Shown piece by piece: positions 49,901 to 61,077 of a stretch of 64,000 nucleotides of DNA. The translations under genes were made by a program, and so were the position numbers. Source of the DNA: Dipylidium caninum. Its lineage: Eukaryota > Platyhelminthes > Cestoda > Cyclophyllidea > Dipylidiidae. The number at the start of each line of letters is the position of its first letter. Within the stretch, counting starts at the first letter, position 1. Where the stretch lies: positions 682,001-746,000 of the forward strand of contig QEYB01000895.1 of the NCBI GenBank assembly GCA_017562135.1. Reading direction: 5' to 3'. A model generated the notes under the pieces. The model was given only the letters and a program-made list of their open reading frames with translations, made no database searches and was not told where the DNA came from.

Positions 49901-52900
49901 ACACATTACCTTAAGCTTGAGTATAAGATCCACGGCCCTTAATCAGCAAAAAGAGAATAGCTACGGGTCGGACAGAAACAATCCGGAATAGAAGCTATGG
50001 TCAACGCGAGATACACAGATCGGTATAGACCCTTAAACTCCACATACCTAATGTTAGTCCTGTCGACAAGATCATCAGATTCTGGCGCGGCATCAGACAC
50101 TGCCTCGACTTCTGGCAGGTTTGCAGCCTCACTACCAGGAGCAGCACCAGAGGCTTTGACCACACGAAGGCCACGTGTGGGGGCCGGCGGTTTTGAGTCC
50201 CCACATTTAGCCCATTCTTCCTCCATCATCGCGAGAATTGCAGGTTTTTCGTCCGCCATAAGAGTTCGTAGGGTTGCACCCATGTACATGTAAAGGACAC
50301 TTGAGAGATGGATACAGGATTGCCTCACGTGCATGTTGGTTGCACTCAAACCTGTCTTTAGGAAGCTCACAGTCTGCTTCGCATTTAGCCTACATAGAGC
50401 AAAATTAGCAGTATTGCCAAGTTCAAGTTAAAATATTTTTAAAGCAGTGCAGAACAAGTGGTGACACGTGCCAATAACAAAGGAGATTTATACAGCGGAG
50501 ACTCGAATTTGGCACTCCATTTAAGGATGTCAATAATCCCACTTCATAAACAAAGCCACATTATGGGAGAGATCAAGAAGAGAAATGAAGCGTTGCTATA
50601 AAACAGGTAGATGGAAAACACGCGACCTTACTTGAAACCAAATTCACGAATGGCGCCGGCGAGCCAGTTGATCGCTTCGATTTGATTCTTGGGACTCTTT
50701 TGTTGAAAGGCTGCGCTTAAGACTTGAGTTCCGACAATTTCAAAAGTAGTTGCTTCTGCAAGGGCCGTGATAGCCTGCTTCACTGCTTCACCAACCTTGG
50801 GATCTCCGATCTTCTCGAGAAGCTCTGGGACCAACAGATCAACCAACACTTCGCCAACAGGCTTGCGGGCTATCAAAATCTCGGATATTAATTCTACCTT
50901 CATCCGTAAGACCTGTGTACGTAAGTTGAGTAAATCGGGCGGTCAGTATGATTGATACGAAAGGACAAGAGGAAGAGAGAATCCCGCAAATAAGGAAAAG
51001 AAACATCGAATCGACTGATTTAATACAATAGGTCTATAGCAGAACTTCTGGAATATGTTGAAGAAATTTACTACAATTATAATTATAATGTGAAAGTAAT
51101 CCGATCATAAAGCGCATCACTGCAAAAAGTAAGATATTCTTATCACATAATGATCATGGGATCAATGCAATAGGTTGAAAACAAAGGCTAGAGAAGGTTA
51201 CTTGAAAGTTGTTGTCCTTGAGACCAGGTTTTCGCATCATCAATCGACATACAAGTTGACAGGAAAGCGAACTGTCTGCGGAACGAATCTTGGTTTGAGC
51301 CACCTCAATGGCAGCGAGCCGTTCTTTCCAGACAGCAGAGCCCAGCTCTCCCAAAAGAGCTTCACCAAAAAATCTAGACAACGGCAACTGGATTAGTTGG
51401 AGTAACTTTGTTCAATTACTCCAAAAATACGAAACCGCAGCTACCAATTTCAAAATATTCGGAAAGTTTTGAGTGAAAATTAATTCAAAGTTAACCGCAA
51501 AAATGCTTCTACTCTATGGAAATAATAAGTCCTACTAACTCAATTAATTTCGATTCGACAGCATCATCAGGAAGTAGCTGTTCTTTGGGCAAATCATTCG
51601 CGCCAATCACATTAGCGGAGGGCTTCGGTTTGGCTCCTACGGCAGGCGCGGCCGCCTTAGTCGTACCGGCCGTTCGAGCCGTTGCCGTTGCCTCAGCTTT
51701 AGCAACGGACCCCGCCTTCCCCTTGACCACTTTGAATTGTAACTTAGGGACCTCAACAGCACCGCCACTGCTACCCATCCCGACGGCACCATCTATAATG
51801 ATGGCAGGCAGTTAGAGGCAGGGATATCTGAGACTGAATTATAAGGGTAAATGTCCGAAAACTACCACTCTTTTTTTCCCCAACCACCTTCTCATAGAAT
51901 TCCTTGATTCTTCCCAGCCGTATATTGTCCACATCGGTAAGGAAAGGCATGATATTCTTTTCGGTGACGACAAACATCGCTGTGCCAAGGGCTGAAAAAC
52001 TAGCCTCACGGACTTCCATAGTTGTGTCGACGGAGCACTTGATTAACGGTGCCACAAAAGCTTTCAACAATTTTTTACTCAAGGTGGCGACGGTCATATT
52101 AGCAAAGGCACGGCCTACGTAAAGACAGGTTTCGGCGCGAACACCAGGAATCTTATTTGAAGTAGCCGCAATAATATCATCTTGAACAGCATCTAAAGTA
52201 GTCTAAAAATCGAATAAAAGAAGTAGCGACATGAGACTCATTAAGGAGGTACGCACGGATCTGAGGGCAGAGTCAGCAGCACTTCGAACAGCAGCGAGAA
52301 CAGTAGGCTTCTTTTCCTTGAATTTTTCTATGCACACTTTGATAGTCTCAGATGCGTAAGGCTGAAAATTTTTCCTCAAAGCGTTGGAAATTTGTGCGAC
52401 AATTTTAGCGCTTTGTCCCACAAGCATTATGTTAGTATCTTTAGCCATTACTTTTAGGAGAGCCTTCATTAATTCTCCGTAATCTCCTGGTGCCAATCGG
52501 ATAGTATCGGAGAGACCTTCTACTAAACTTAAAGCTTCCTTACGGTCTTGCCACTTTTTGGCTTCCTAATAAGATGTTTAAAAGATACATGCGATTACCA
52601 TCTGCTCAAAAAATGAAGCTGGCAACTTCGACAAGATATTGACAGGAGTAGCAAGTTCATAAGCATCGAGTTCAGCATCATCGGCAGTTTCACCTTCGTT
52701 AACACTAGGATCTTCTGTTACTATTGCGTTATTATTTTGTTGAGGCAAATCTTTGGGTTTTTGGCTTCTCAGATACCTAACGACTGAGGGCTTTTGAGTA
52801 GAGCACTTAGAGAACTCGTTTTCAAGCTCGGTTAACTGAAATAATGTACCATTAAAAAAAGGCATACTTGTACGGGTTTAAGTCCTGACAACTGTGTTTT

Positions 52901-53599
52901 GATTGGCGCTCCCGCCCACCGATACATCTCTACTACCAATTCCTTGCTTTCATTGCGAACAGTCGGATCACGATCTTCTAACAAACGCAACGTATCCTTG
53001 AGAATTGACTTTATAGGAATAACCTTTGATCCAAAAAGTCTATGCATTCCATATAGATTAACTCAATAATATAACATACGCAAAGCTGTTCGGAGAGTTT
53101 GTAAGCAACCCACCACAACTTTCGGTTGTTTAACGGAGAGACCTTTCAGCAGTTCTTCAAGAACAATATCAACCCTTTCCAGTTCAATGTAATAGAGCAA
53201 AATTTCTATCCCCTTCTCCTTGGTTTTAGGGCGGGAAGCGCCCATACACTTACTCACTATGCTAGCGCATACATCAGGAGCAGCACTACAGAAGTCAGAT
53301 CAATTTAAGAATACCGAGGAGCGATAGCGGAATTTTCTGCAAAAGCCAGAACTGCATCAAGTGCCTTTTCTTGCGCGATTGCGTTGTTATCAGTAACCAT
53401 TTTTTTCATTAATCCAAGATAGTCGCCGAATAAGTTGCTTTTATCTGATGACTGTGTCTGAAATAACTTTATAGCTTCATCGTAGCCCGCAATCCGTGCT
53501 TTCCATTGCTACATGAAATAGGATCACTGTGAATAAGATTGCCTTATGCTCAATTTTATCAATGGTTGGCAATTTTGTCCATTCCGAATCTTCGCCCAT
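37946..53599 (-). CDS. CKAP5: XMAP215/CKAP5 (ch-TOG) microtubule polymerase, 31 exons
   Basis: This protein binds tubulin through TOG domains and speeds microtubule growth at plus ends, centrosomes and spindles. Exons, 5' to 3': 53543-53599, 53315-53508, 53080-53285, 52868-53039, 52599-52835, 52257-52565, 51866-52202, 51540-51792, 51202-51373, 50632-50912, 50048-50389, 48926-49180, 48444-48588, 47176-47609, 46646-46851, 45611-45884, 45307-45544, 44906-45099, 44522-44643, 44220-44450, 42288-42424, 42062-42219, 41454-41641, 40713-40825, 40205-40389, 39859-39978, 39712-39789, 39456-39638, 38837-38920, 38233-38427, 37946-38092. This totals about 2,080 aa (human 2,032). It starts MGEDSEW, as in CKAP5. 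TOG1 is at about 1-230, TOG2 270-505, TOG3 590-850, TOG4 855-1130 and TOG5 1200-1435. LEERIKRS and a seven-Gln tract follow, then the C-terminal domain (KSDLPLRTIKTMLHTFC) and an RRRLEMIK tail. Exon 14 carries one base too many or two too few, exon 4 lacks one, and the exon 16/17 junction fits only with an acceptor 7 nt downstream. The exon at 38837-38920 is the least certain. Confidence 0.93.
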
Positions 53600-56500
53600 C
53601 TTAGCAGCAAAATTCTGCAACGGCAACAAAATCTAAGGAAGGGTGAAGCGGAGGGAATTCAACTGCTCAGTTTACTTGAAGCTGATTGGTAAGTGTGACG
53701 AATTTGAAAGATCAGCTAGAACATCGTATGGTACTCGGCATTTAAATAAGTTAAATATTTAAATTAGCTCTATTTTAATAGAAAATGCAGGTTTATTTTG
53801 CTTTAAAAATTTTAAAAAGTAAAAGTAAGGGTTAAATATAAAATTTTTATTGGGCGCTACAATACAATTTACAAACATCGGCTGAAAAAGTTCCGCTAGT
53901 GACATAAGGGGGAACACTATTTCCGTCCACACAAAAATTTCAAAGTCACGTTTGGTGCAGTAAAGGATGGAGGCAAGGACGTTAATTCCTGATGTAATGG
54001 CTACCCCTGAAACAGCTTCATTTAAGTAACAAATAACCCTGGATTTACCGAAAAGAGCGCCACAAAACAAGATCTTTTTGAAGGGTGCAGGCTGTTGCGC
54101 TTACGTAGGTATACTGACTCTAGAATCCGAACATCTTAACGCATTTGAATACAGTAAACACGCACCTACTTCGGTAAATGATGAAGTAAGTCAGAGATGA
54201 GACATTTGAACAGACAACCATAAATCAACATTGATTGGATTTTGACGAAGAATTTGCACGTTACCCCAACGGTCCTTAAAATAAAACTAATCAAAACGTA
54301 CAGCTGCCTGAATCTCACTTCGCCAAACTTTTTTAAGGATGTATTTTCGCGTTTTGGTCGTGCCCGAAGTACAGCATTTACTTTGTCGCTTTTTGCATTT
54401 GTTTTGTTTTAAGTAATTCTTTGCTACATTCTCGTTGGCTAAGGGAATCTGTGGTAGGTTTTGCGCTAGTTAATGGAATGTTCGGGGTTCCTAGCGGCAC
54501 TTTTAATGCCAGGTAGAACAACAATTTTCACTTCGAGATGCCTCTGTTTGACATTTGCAAACGCGTCCTTAACTTGAGTGATTTCCGGTAGTAATTATTG
54601 CTTCGGTGTGGATATTGCCCTTGTTATCGATATTACTTAATATATATTAATAATGTAATTGTCAGGACTCATATTGCTTTCTTGAAATTTGCAATATTTC
54701 CGCCCATTAAATTGTTTTGCTCAGTTTGAATTGTGAAACAATAAATAATGTTTTCAACTAACCTCTTTAAGTACTCCTAAAAGGTGGTATTCAGAATAAG
54801 ATGATTTCCTTATTCAAATGTGCCTGTTTTCATCACTGATAGTATCGCTAAACGCGTCCCCTCTGTGAATACTTTAGTTATATTCTTTGCTCACAAATTC
54901 CTGCTACTTCGAACTAGCCATCTTTGAGCAATCCATACACTATACGCCTTATGTCAGTATAAACGATTTCGCGTGGGTGTGATATATGAGAGGCCCCGAC
55001 CAGTGGCATCGAACTTTTCAGAGAGTAATCGCTTAATGCAAATGTCTCCACCTTCGCGAAACTCTTTACTTTACAACCGCTATGGTACCTAATCGGGCTA
55101 AAAAGTTTAAACAAAAAAATAGATTGGTGCTTTTCCGTTCAAATATTCAGATTAGGCTCCTCATAATTACGTTTCAATCAAGAATGAATTTGCGGCTTAT
55201 AGTAGTATTCGTCCTTTGACTCATGTATTTTTTCCGATACTATTTTTTTTGGAAACATATGAACATATCCAAATGCAAATCGCGAAAACAAAAGGGGTAA
55301 CACACGGAGTGATCGTTTACTGATATGCTCAACATTCCCTCGGATAAGATGGAACAGCTATGTTTTCATATTGTTTTAATCGAAATCGGGAAGAAAATAT
55401 TGAATGAATGAAGCGGACAGGACGAAATCCGCCACCCTTGGTTAAAACATTTCTAAGACATCAAACTTTATTTGAGTTACTTATGTGCCAATATGGTTTC
55501 GGAGGCATCGCCGCGGACTATGCCACCAAGGTTTATTTGTAAACTCGCGTTAAGTGTTGTGCACTGTCCAAGTTAAGTATCTATTTTCCCGTTACATCTG
55601 CATTTTGAGGAAAATAAAGGGGACGTCAAATATTCAGTTCAACAAACCATAAATAACAAATTTGTATTAGCTGTGGCGGCGCTTGTCAAAACAGCGTCGT
55701 GCTATCAATCTCTGATCTTTTTCTCGAGACATTTTTCAACATTTCGCTTAAACCTCATGGAGGTGACCTCGAAAACATTCCGACGTCAGGTGGAATTCTC
55801 AGGATCCGAAGGTGGTAGCCCCTCAACAACTGTTAAGTCGAGTGGGCTCTGTGCCAGGAAATAAGTGTCACAAATTTCCAAAAAGATGGTCTGTCTGGAG
55901 CAGTTTTTCAGACGTTTGAGCAAGGGACAAAAGCTAGGAAGCTTAGATTTTTGTCAAGAATTTCCTGTCTAAAATTTTTATTGATGGTAAAGCTCCTCCT
56001 ACACTACACTCGATGACAGATTCGGGGTGTCGAATGTGCTCTCTTTTGAAATGATTAATTTCTCTGGGGACATTATCCTTCAGCATTTGCGACGCTGCTC
56101 GTGTCATTGCACCCTTTTCATGTTCTTCAAGGAGTCGACTGATATTTGATCTTCTCTCTCACAGATGCTCTCTCGACCACTTGCAAAAACCTAGCAACGT
56201 CGCCCACAAGCTGCCTGGGAACATTCAATGCTAGCAGGTGCGACGGAATGGAAACGTCGAAAGACTTGCTTAAAGTGTCCTTTTGATTGACAATTTTGTC
56301 TTTTTAGACATCAGCTCATTCTTCTCATTAGCCCCGCTACATCGTGCACAGGCAACTCTACCGTCGAGTATAAGCTGAATTTGCTTACCAGTACAGCGGA
56401 CTCTCCAGAATCAAAATCCACCCACCGCGTTCATTCGCCTCTTGCCTTTTCGTGCAAAGGCAAACATGTGAACTTATAAGAAGACGGAGAATCGGTGCAC

Positions 56501-59500
56501 TGTTCTGGCGGATCTCAAAAAAATGTACTTAATGACAATTTAGTCAGATGGAAGTGAGGAAGTGTGAAAAATGAGGCAACTCCTTCGCAGTAGTATTCAA
56601 GCAACGCCCGTCTGACTCTTCTGCTCTTCCCAGCAGGTCGCTGTTTTTGAGTGGCGTCTCTGGTTGCCAAGACGATCGGCGTAAAGGAGTCCAAAAAGTT
56701 TTTGAAAACGACGAGGAGGTTGATAAGACGGAAGTGATAGAGAAGGATCTGAATAGAACCCACTTAGGGAACTTTGGCGTCAAGGCGTTCGGAATCCAAC
56801 CTCACCTCGGCTAAGCGTGGTGCCCGAAGGCGGTGCGCATTGGGCCGGACGGATTTCCGTCTCTCTGACGCAGCTACGCCTCACAGAGGCCTGCCATGGG
56901 ACCACGAGGCTGCGAGACCTGCCGGTCACTGCAGTCATGCCTGCGCGGCGGCGCCCCTGAAAGGTCACAAGGTGTGTTTCATACGCTCGTGTGTTATCCA
57001 GCGCCCAGTGCACCTGCAACAGGCCTTTCTTCCGCAATGATTGGCGGACAATGCTCCGAGGCACATTCGTCAAATGTCTTCCATGGTATGCCAACGTATT
57101 TGCCTACTGCTGGGCAGTGACCAGATATTGTCAGCCTTCGGGGTAATGAGGCGGCCCTCTGGCGCCGTCGGATGTGCGGCCGATTTGAAGTGGATTACAC
57201 GGCGGACATAGTCTTGGTTTGTCATGGCCACAGTGGGCAGATTAGGAGCGAGTGAAGCCACTTCCAACTGGCTGATGGGTTTGCATTTGGACTGAAATTT
57301 AACGCACTTGAAACCCCAGCCTCATCAAGGCGTCATGCCAGTCTCTTTCGTAGAATAGCATGTGGCAGTTGGGGACTCGTTACCATATTCCAAACAGCTC
57401 AACACCTGATCTAATGCATAACACTAATCTGATGGATTAAGTGATGTTTCGCCTATTAAGTCTGTGCAAAATGGCACCTGCGCCCGTCCATCAGGGGAGG
57501 GGCGATGTAAGGGGATTCGGCGCACCTTTAACCCCTTCTTGTGGCATGACACAGGCGCAGTTATCTTTTCGTCGACAATAGGGGGGAATTTTCCGTTATG
57601 TCTTTCCTACTCACTGGTGTCTTCCTCCCCCGAAATCTGAGAGCTTCCTGACGCTCGGATGCTTTGATTAAGTGGGAAGCGCTACAAAAGCTCCTAATGT
57701 TGTGCCAAAAGTACGGCCATTTGCGGACACGAGACACGTCTCCTCTTGTAGTGATCATTCCCATAAACCCACGCAACGCTGCTTTCGGACGGTCATTAAT
57801 GCAGCTCTTTTCGCCCTCTCTTCTCCCGTCCCAGCACGGAGAGTGAGAGAAGGAAACAGAATAGGAGTCGAATACGCGGTGGTTTGCATGCTACGACAGT
57901 CCTGCGCAAAACGCAAATGATGCCGACCCTCAGAGATGCCAACTCCTTATGGCATGAACTGCGTGGTCGGCAAATGTTCTTAATGAGCGTTCGTGTAATG
58001 TGATGTGGCCATCAGTTCGGTGAGCTGCCTATCAGTGCGGTTGACGGTGAAGTCTTGTCAGAGGCTGTGAATTCAACACAAAATGAAGCACAGGGGGCAC
58101 GCGAGGGGCGTGGTTCTGTCAGTACCGTAGTCTTCCTGGGGGAAAACAAGAAGAAACCTTTGAGTAGGCGATGCCGTCGGCCGAAGCGCTGGTTGAGGCA
58201 GCTGCTCCGGCTTGATGGAGGGAGCATTGAGACTTGCCACCTATTGCTTTCCTCTCCCGGCCTTCTGGGCGTTGGTACCCCCCCCCCCTCCTCCGCCCTT
58301 AAGTGGCCCTCACATAATGCCACTTTCTTTCGCTGTGAAACAATCTCGGGTACCGTTTCTTGCTGATTCCCAAAGGGGGGACTCGCCAATACCCCTCACC
58401 CCGAAGATGGGTTCACCTCACTGCACCGGGGCATTCATGCACACTTTCTCTCCCATTCTCACCGCATGGTCGGATGGTGTTGCAAGGGCGAATGTCGTCT
58501 CCGGGTGGGCAAGTGGAGGAGATTTCATCCATGCTTTCCTCACCTCGGTTCGCTCGACGTCTAGGTCACTTGCACGACTGTCACACAGGGTCATCCTCGT
58601 CATGAAGGAATGAAACATTGGCGTCCAAATCCGTCGATTTCAATGGTGGAGCCGACCTCTCGACGTACACACTAACCGCTCTTCTCGCCTACACATGTGA
58701 GAAGGTCGTTTGTAGTCGGGACTCCGGGTACCGCTGGCCTCTCGCGGAGCGCCGGTCCTCATCGCCCCGTTCACCTGGCGTAGGCGGCCTCGGGACCGTC
58801 TCTTGAGTGGTGCAGTGCGCTCAAATGCTGCCACTGGAGCCTTCGCATTGGCCTCCGTTGACACTAGTTGTCTGCGCAATTCCATTAATTAGCAACAAAT
58901 CCTTAAAAACTCGAGTAAATGTTGCCTCTGCAGCAGTCAGGGCAAATAATTTCCACTTTTGTGCGCCTGCTACGCACTCGCTGGTTATGCGACCAGCGCC
59001 GATTAGCGCTAGGGCGTCGGTACTACCTCTTCCGAAGACAAACGCTGCCCGATGGTTGAAATCCCAAGTCGCTGACCGCGAGACCACTGCAGGAAATCGT
59101 CTTCTTCACCATTGCGCAAGTCATATTTTGCGAGGGCGAGTCCGTGTGAAGCACCGAGACGCTCCTCCGCACCGCGCGGCCCACTGCCATGAGTGGAAGG
59201 AGCATTCGTCGGTAGGGGGTTTCTCAAAGGTAGTGATGCCAAACCACTTAAATGGGTGATAAAAATAAGTCACACGGCTGGCTGAAGTGGAAGATAGACG
59301 GGCTTCCGTCCTAAAATAACTGCTGAGTGGGTTAAGACGGTGAGTTGAGCTTTCCAAAAGCCACAGTAAGAGACGACAGTTGCAGAGAGTCCTTTAGGAG
59401 GGGACATCGCGGGGCGCCGGGCGCGGGCGAGAGGAAGAAAATTCGGTGACGGCGGACTGAAGGGAATCTGTAAACGCATTTTGTTCGCTACGTCCGCACT

Positions 59501-61077
59501 GCGCGCAAGTTGAATGTTCCACTTCACCTCTTCTTTTAATGTGACATTTCTGCCAGGTGTTGCCCAGTCGAGAATTTCAGCCCTCCACGGAGGCTCAGGG
59601 CACGGATCTGTTAGCCTCCATCCATGACGCCGACTTGGCGCCTCACTGTGCTGGTTCTCGACATGCAGGCGATTCGGGAGCGCGGCGAAATGATCAACAA
59701 GACTCCCGAGGAGACACCTGCCTCTCCTCTAACCTTAGCAGGGGGCAGGACTGCCGTCGTTTCACCCTCGCACTTCCCACAAATGGACTACGGCGAGTGC
59801 GTTGCGCGACGGTGGAGGTATCAGCGGCGCCAGCGCACTTGTGCATAGTCGTGAGCATGTTTCACTGGTGGCTTCTGTGGTCACCAACAGAGGGGTCGGC
59901 CAGGGATGGCGTCCGTCCAAGCGTCGGAGAACGCCCGATGCACCACGTGTCGGTCAATCAAGTTGATGAATAGGAGCTACAAACCGCCATGACGTAGCGC
60001 GCATGTCGTCGCGATAATGTTGTTCCTCCAATTCATTCGGCGGTGGACTGCTTGCAGAGAAAGCTTTCACCTCCTCCTCAAGTCAACACGACGGCCACTC
60101 TCCCCATCGCACCTTCGTCCTATATCCTGATCTCTACTGTTCTGTTACGGAACCGCGTCATACTGAAAAACGGTCTACGAGTGACAAACATATGTGGGAA
60201 CCATCACCCTCTAGCATTTCCGTCTCTGCCATGTCGCCGTACGCTGACGCACCGGACAATTTCGCAGAAGACCTGGCATGGCCACGTCACGGACGTGAGA
60301 GGCTTTGTCCATCATCAACTTTTTTGCGTATGCAATGCAATAAGCTGCCTCTAAAACCTTCCACTGAAGTGGAGCACGAAGTGGCCCAGGCGATGTCTGA
60401 ACGCCGAATGTGTCTTCGTTTTGGATACTTCGGTGGCGGCGTCTGGAAAGTAGACTTTGGAATCCGAGGCCGGTGGGAGGTCGGCGGTCAGGTGGTCTGC
60501 GTGTGCGAGTGCCAGCGGTAGCCTGCGCAGCGCCAGGGAGCTGAGACTTCAGGCGGGAGTTTGCCCAGCCCGCGCCCCATTTCACATCTCCTCAGTGCAA
60601 CCTGCACTTAAATCTGACTGCCTCTTTACCTTCCCACACGTCTCCTCGGTCGCTGTTCGGGTGCAGACCTCGTGTCTGAATGGCAGGACAGCCGTTGAGA
60701 GTACCATCCGGAAAAAATAGCGTACTCTCGTGGGAGCTTGAGGAAGGTGGTGAAGATGTCGTCCCCCAGAGGAGAGGTTCAGGAGACAAATGCCAAGCAG
60801 AATCGTCCTTCGGGTATTTTCAAGAAATCATCCACAGAAAAGGGTAGAGGAGAACCAAATCATTATGGCAAAAGTTACGTCTAACTAGGTTAAACATGAA
60901 GTAGAAACAAAAATAATAGGCAAAGGCGCGTTCATTTGGGGGTGGGAGGTAGGAAAATAGAGGTACGAAGAGGCGTAGAAAATAGGCACTGCCTGAGTTG
61001 AGCGCAAAACGAGGTGAGTGCTGAAACGCGGGGTGGAGGGCAGGGGAGGAAAGACGCTGTGGAAAGCGAAGGGAAAG
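53600..61077. other. Gene-free interval upstream of CKAP5
   Basis: 7.5 kb. The first part must contain the CKAP5 promoter and 5' UTR. 53.6-56.4 kb is AT-rich; 56.5-60.7 kb turns GC-rich with many short open frames on both strands and no family I recognise. I considered a decayed retroelement at 56.5-60.6 kb because several frames look protein-like in pieces, but found no reverse transcriptase, integrase, transposase or terminal-repeat signature. Confidence 0.45.
58278..58288. repeat. Poly-C tract (11 C)
   Basis: Mononucleotide run within non-coding GC-rich DNA. Confidence 0.85.

Noticed and set aside
56515..60600. Decayed retroelement or unannotated gene
   Set aside because: Several overlapping open frames on both strands, but no domain motif, terminal repeat, target-site duplication or coherent splice pattern could be identified.
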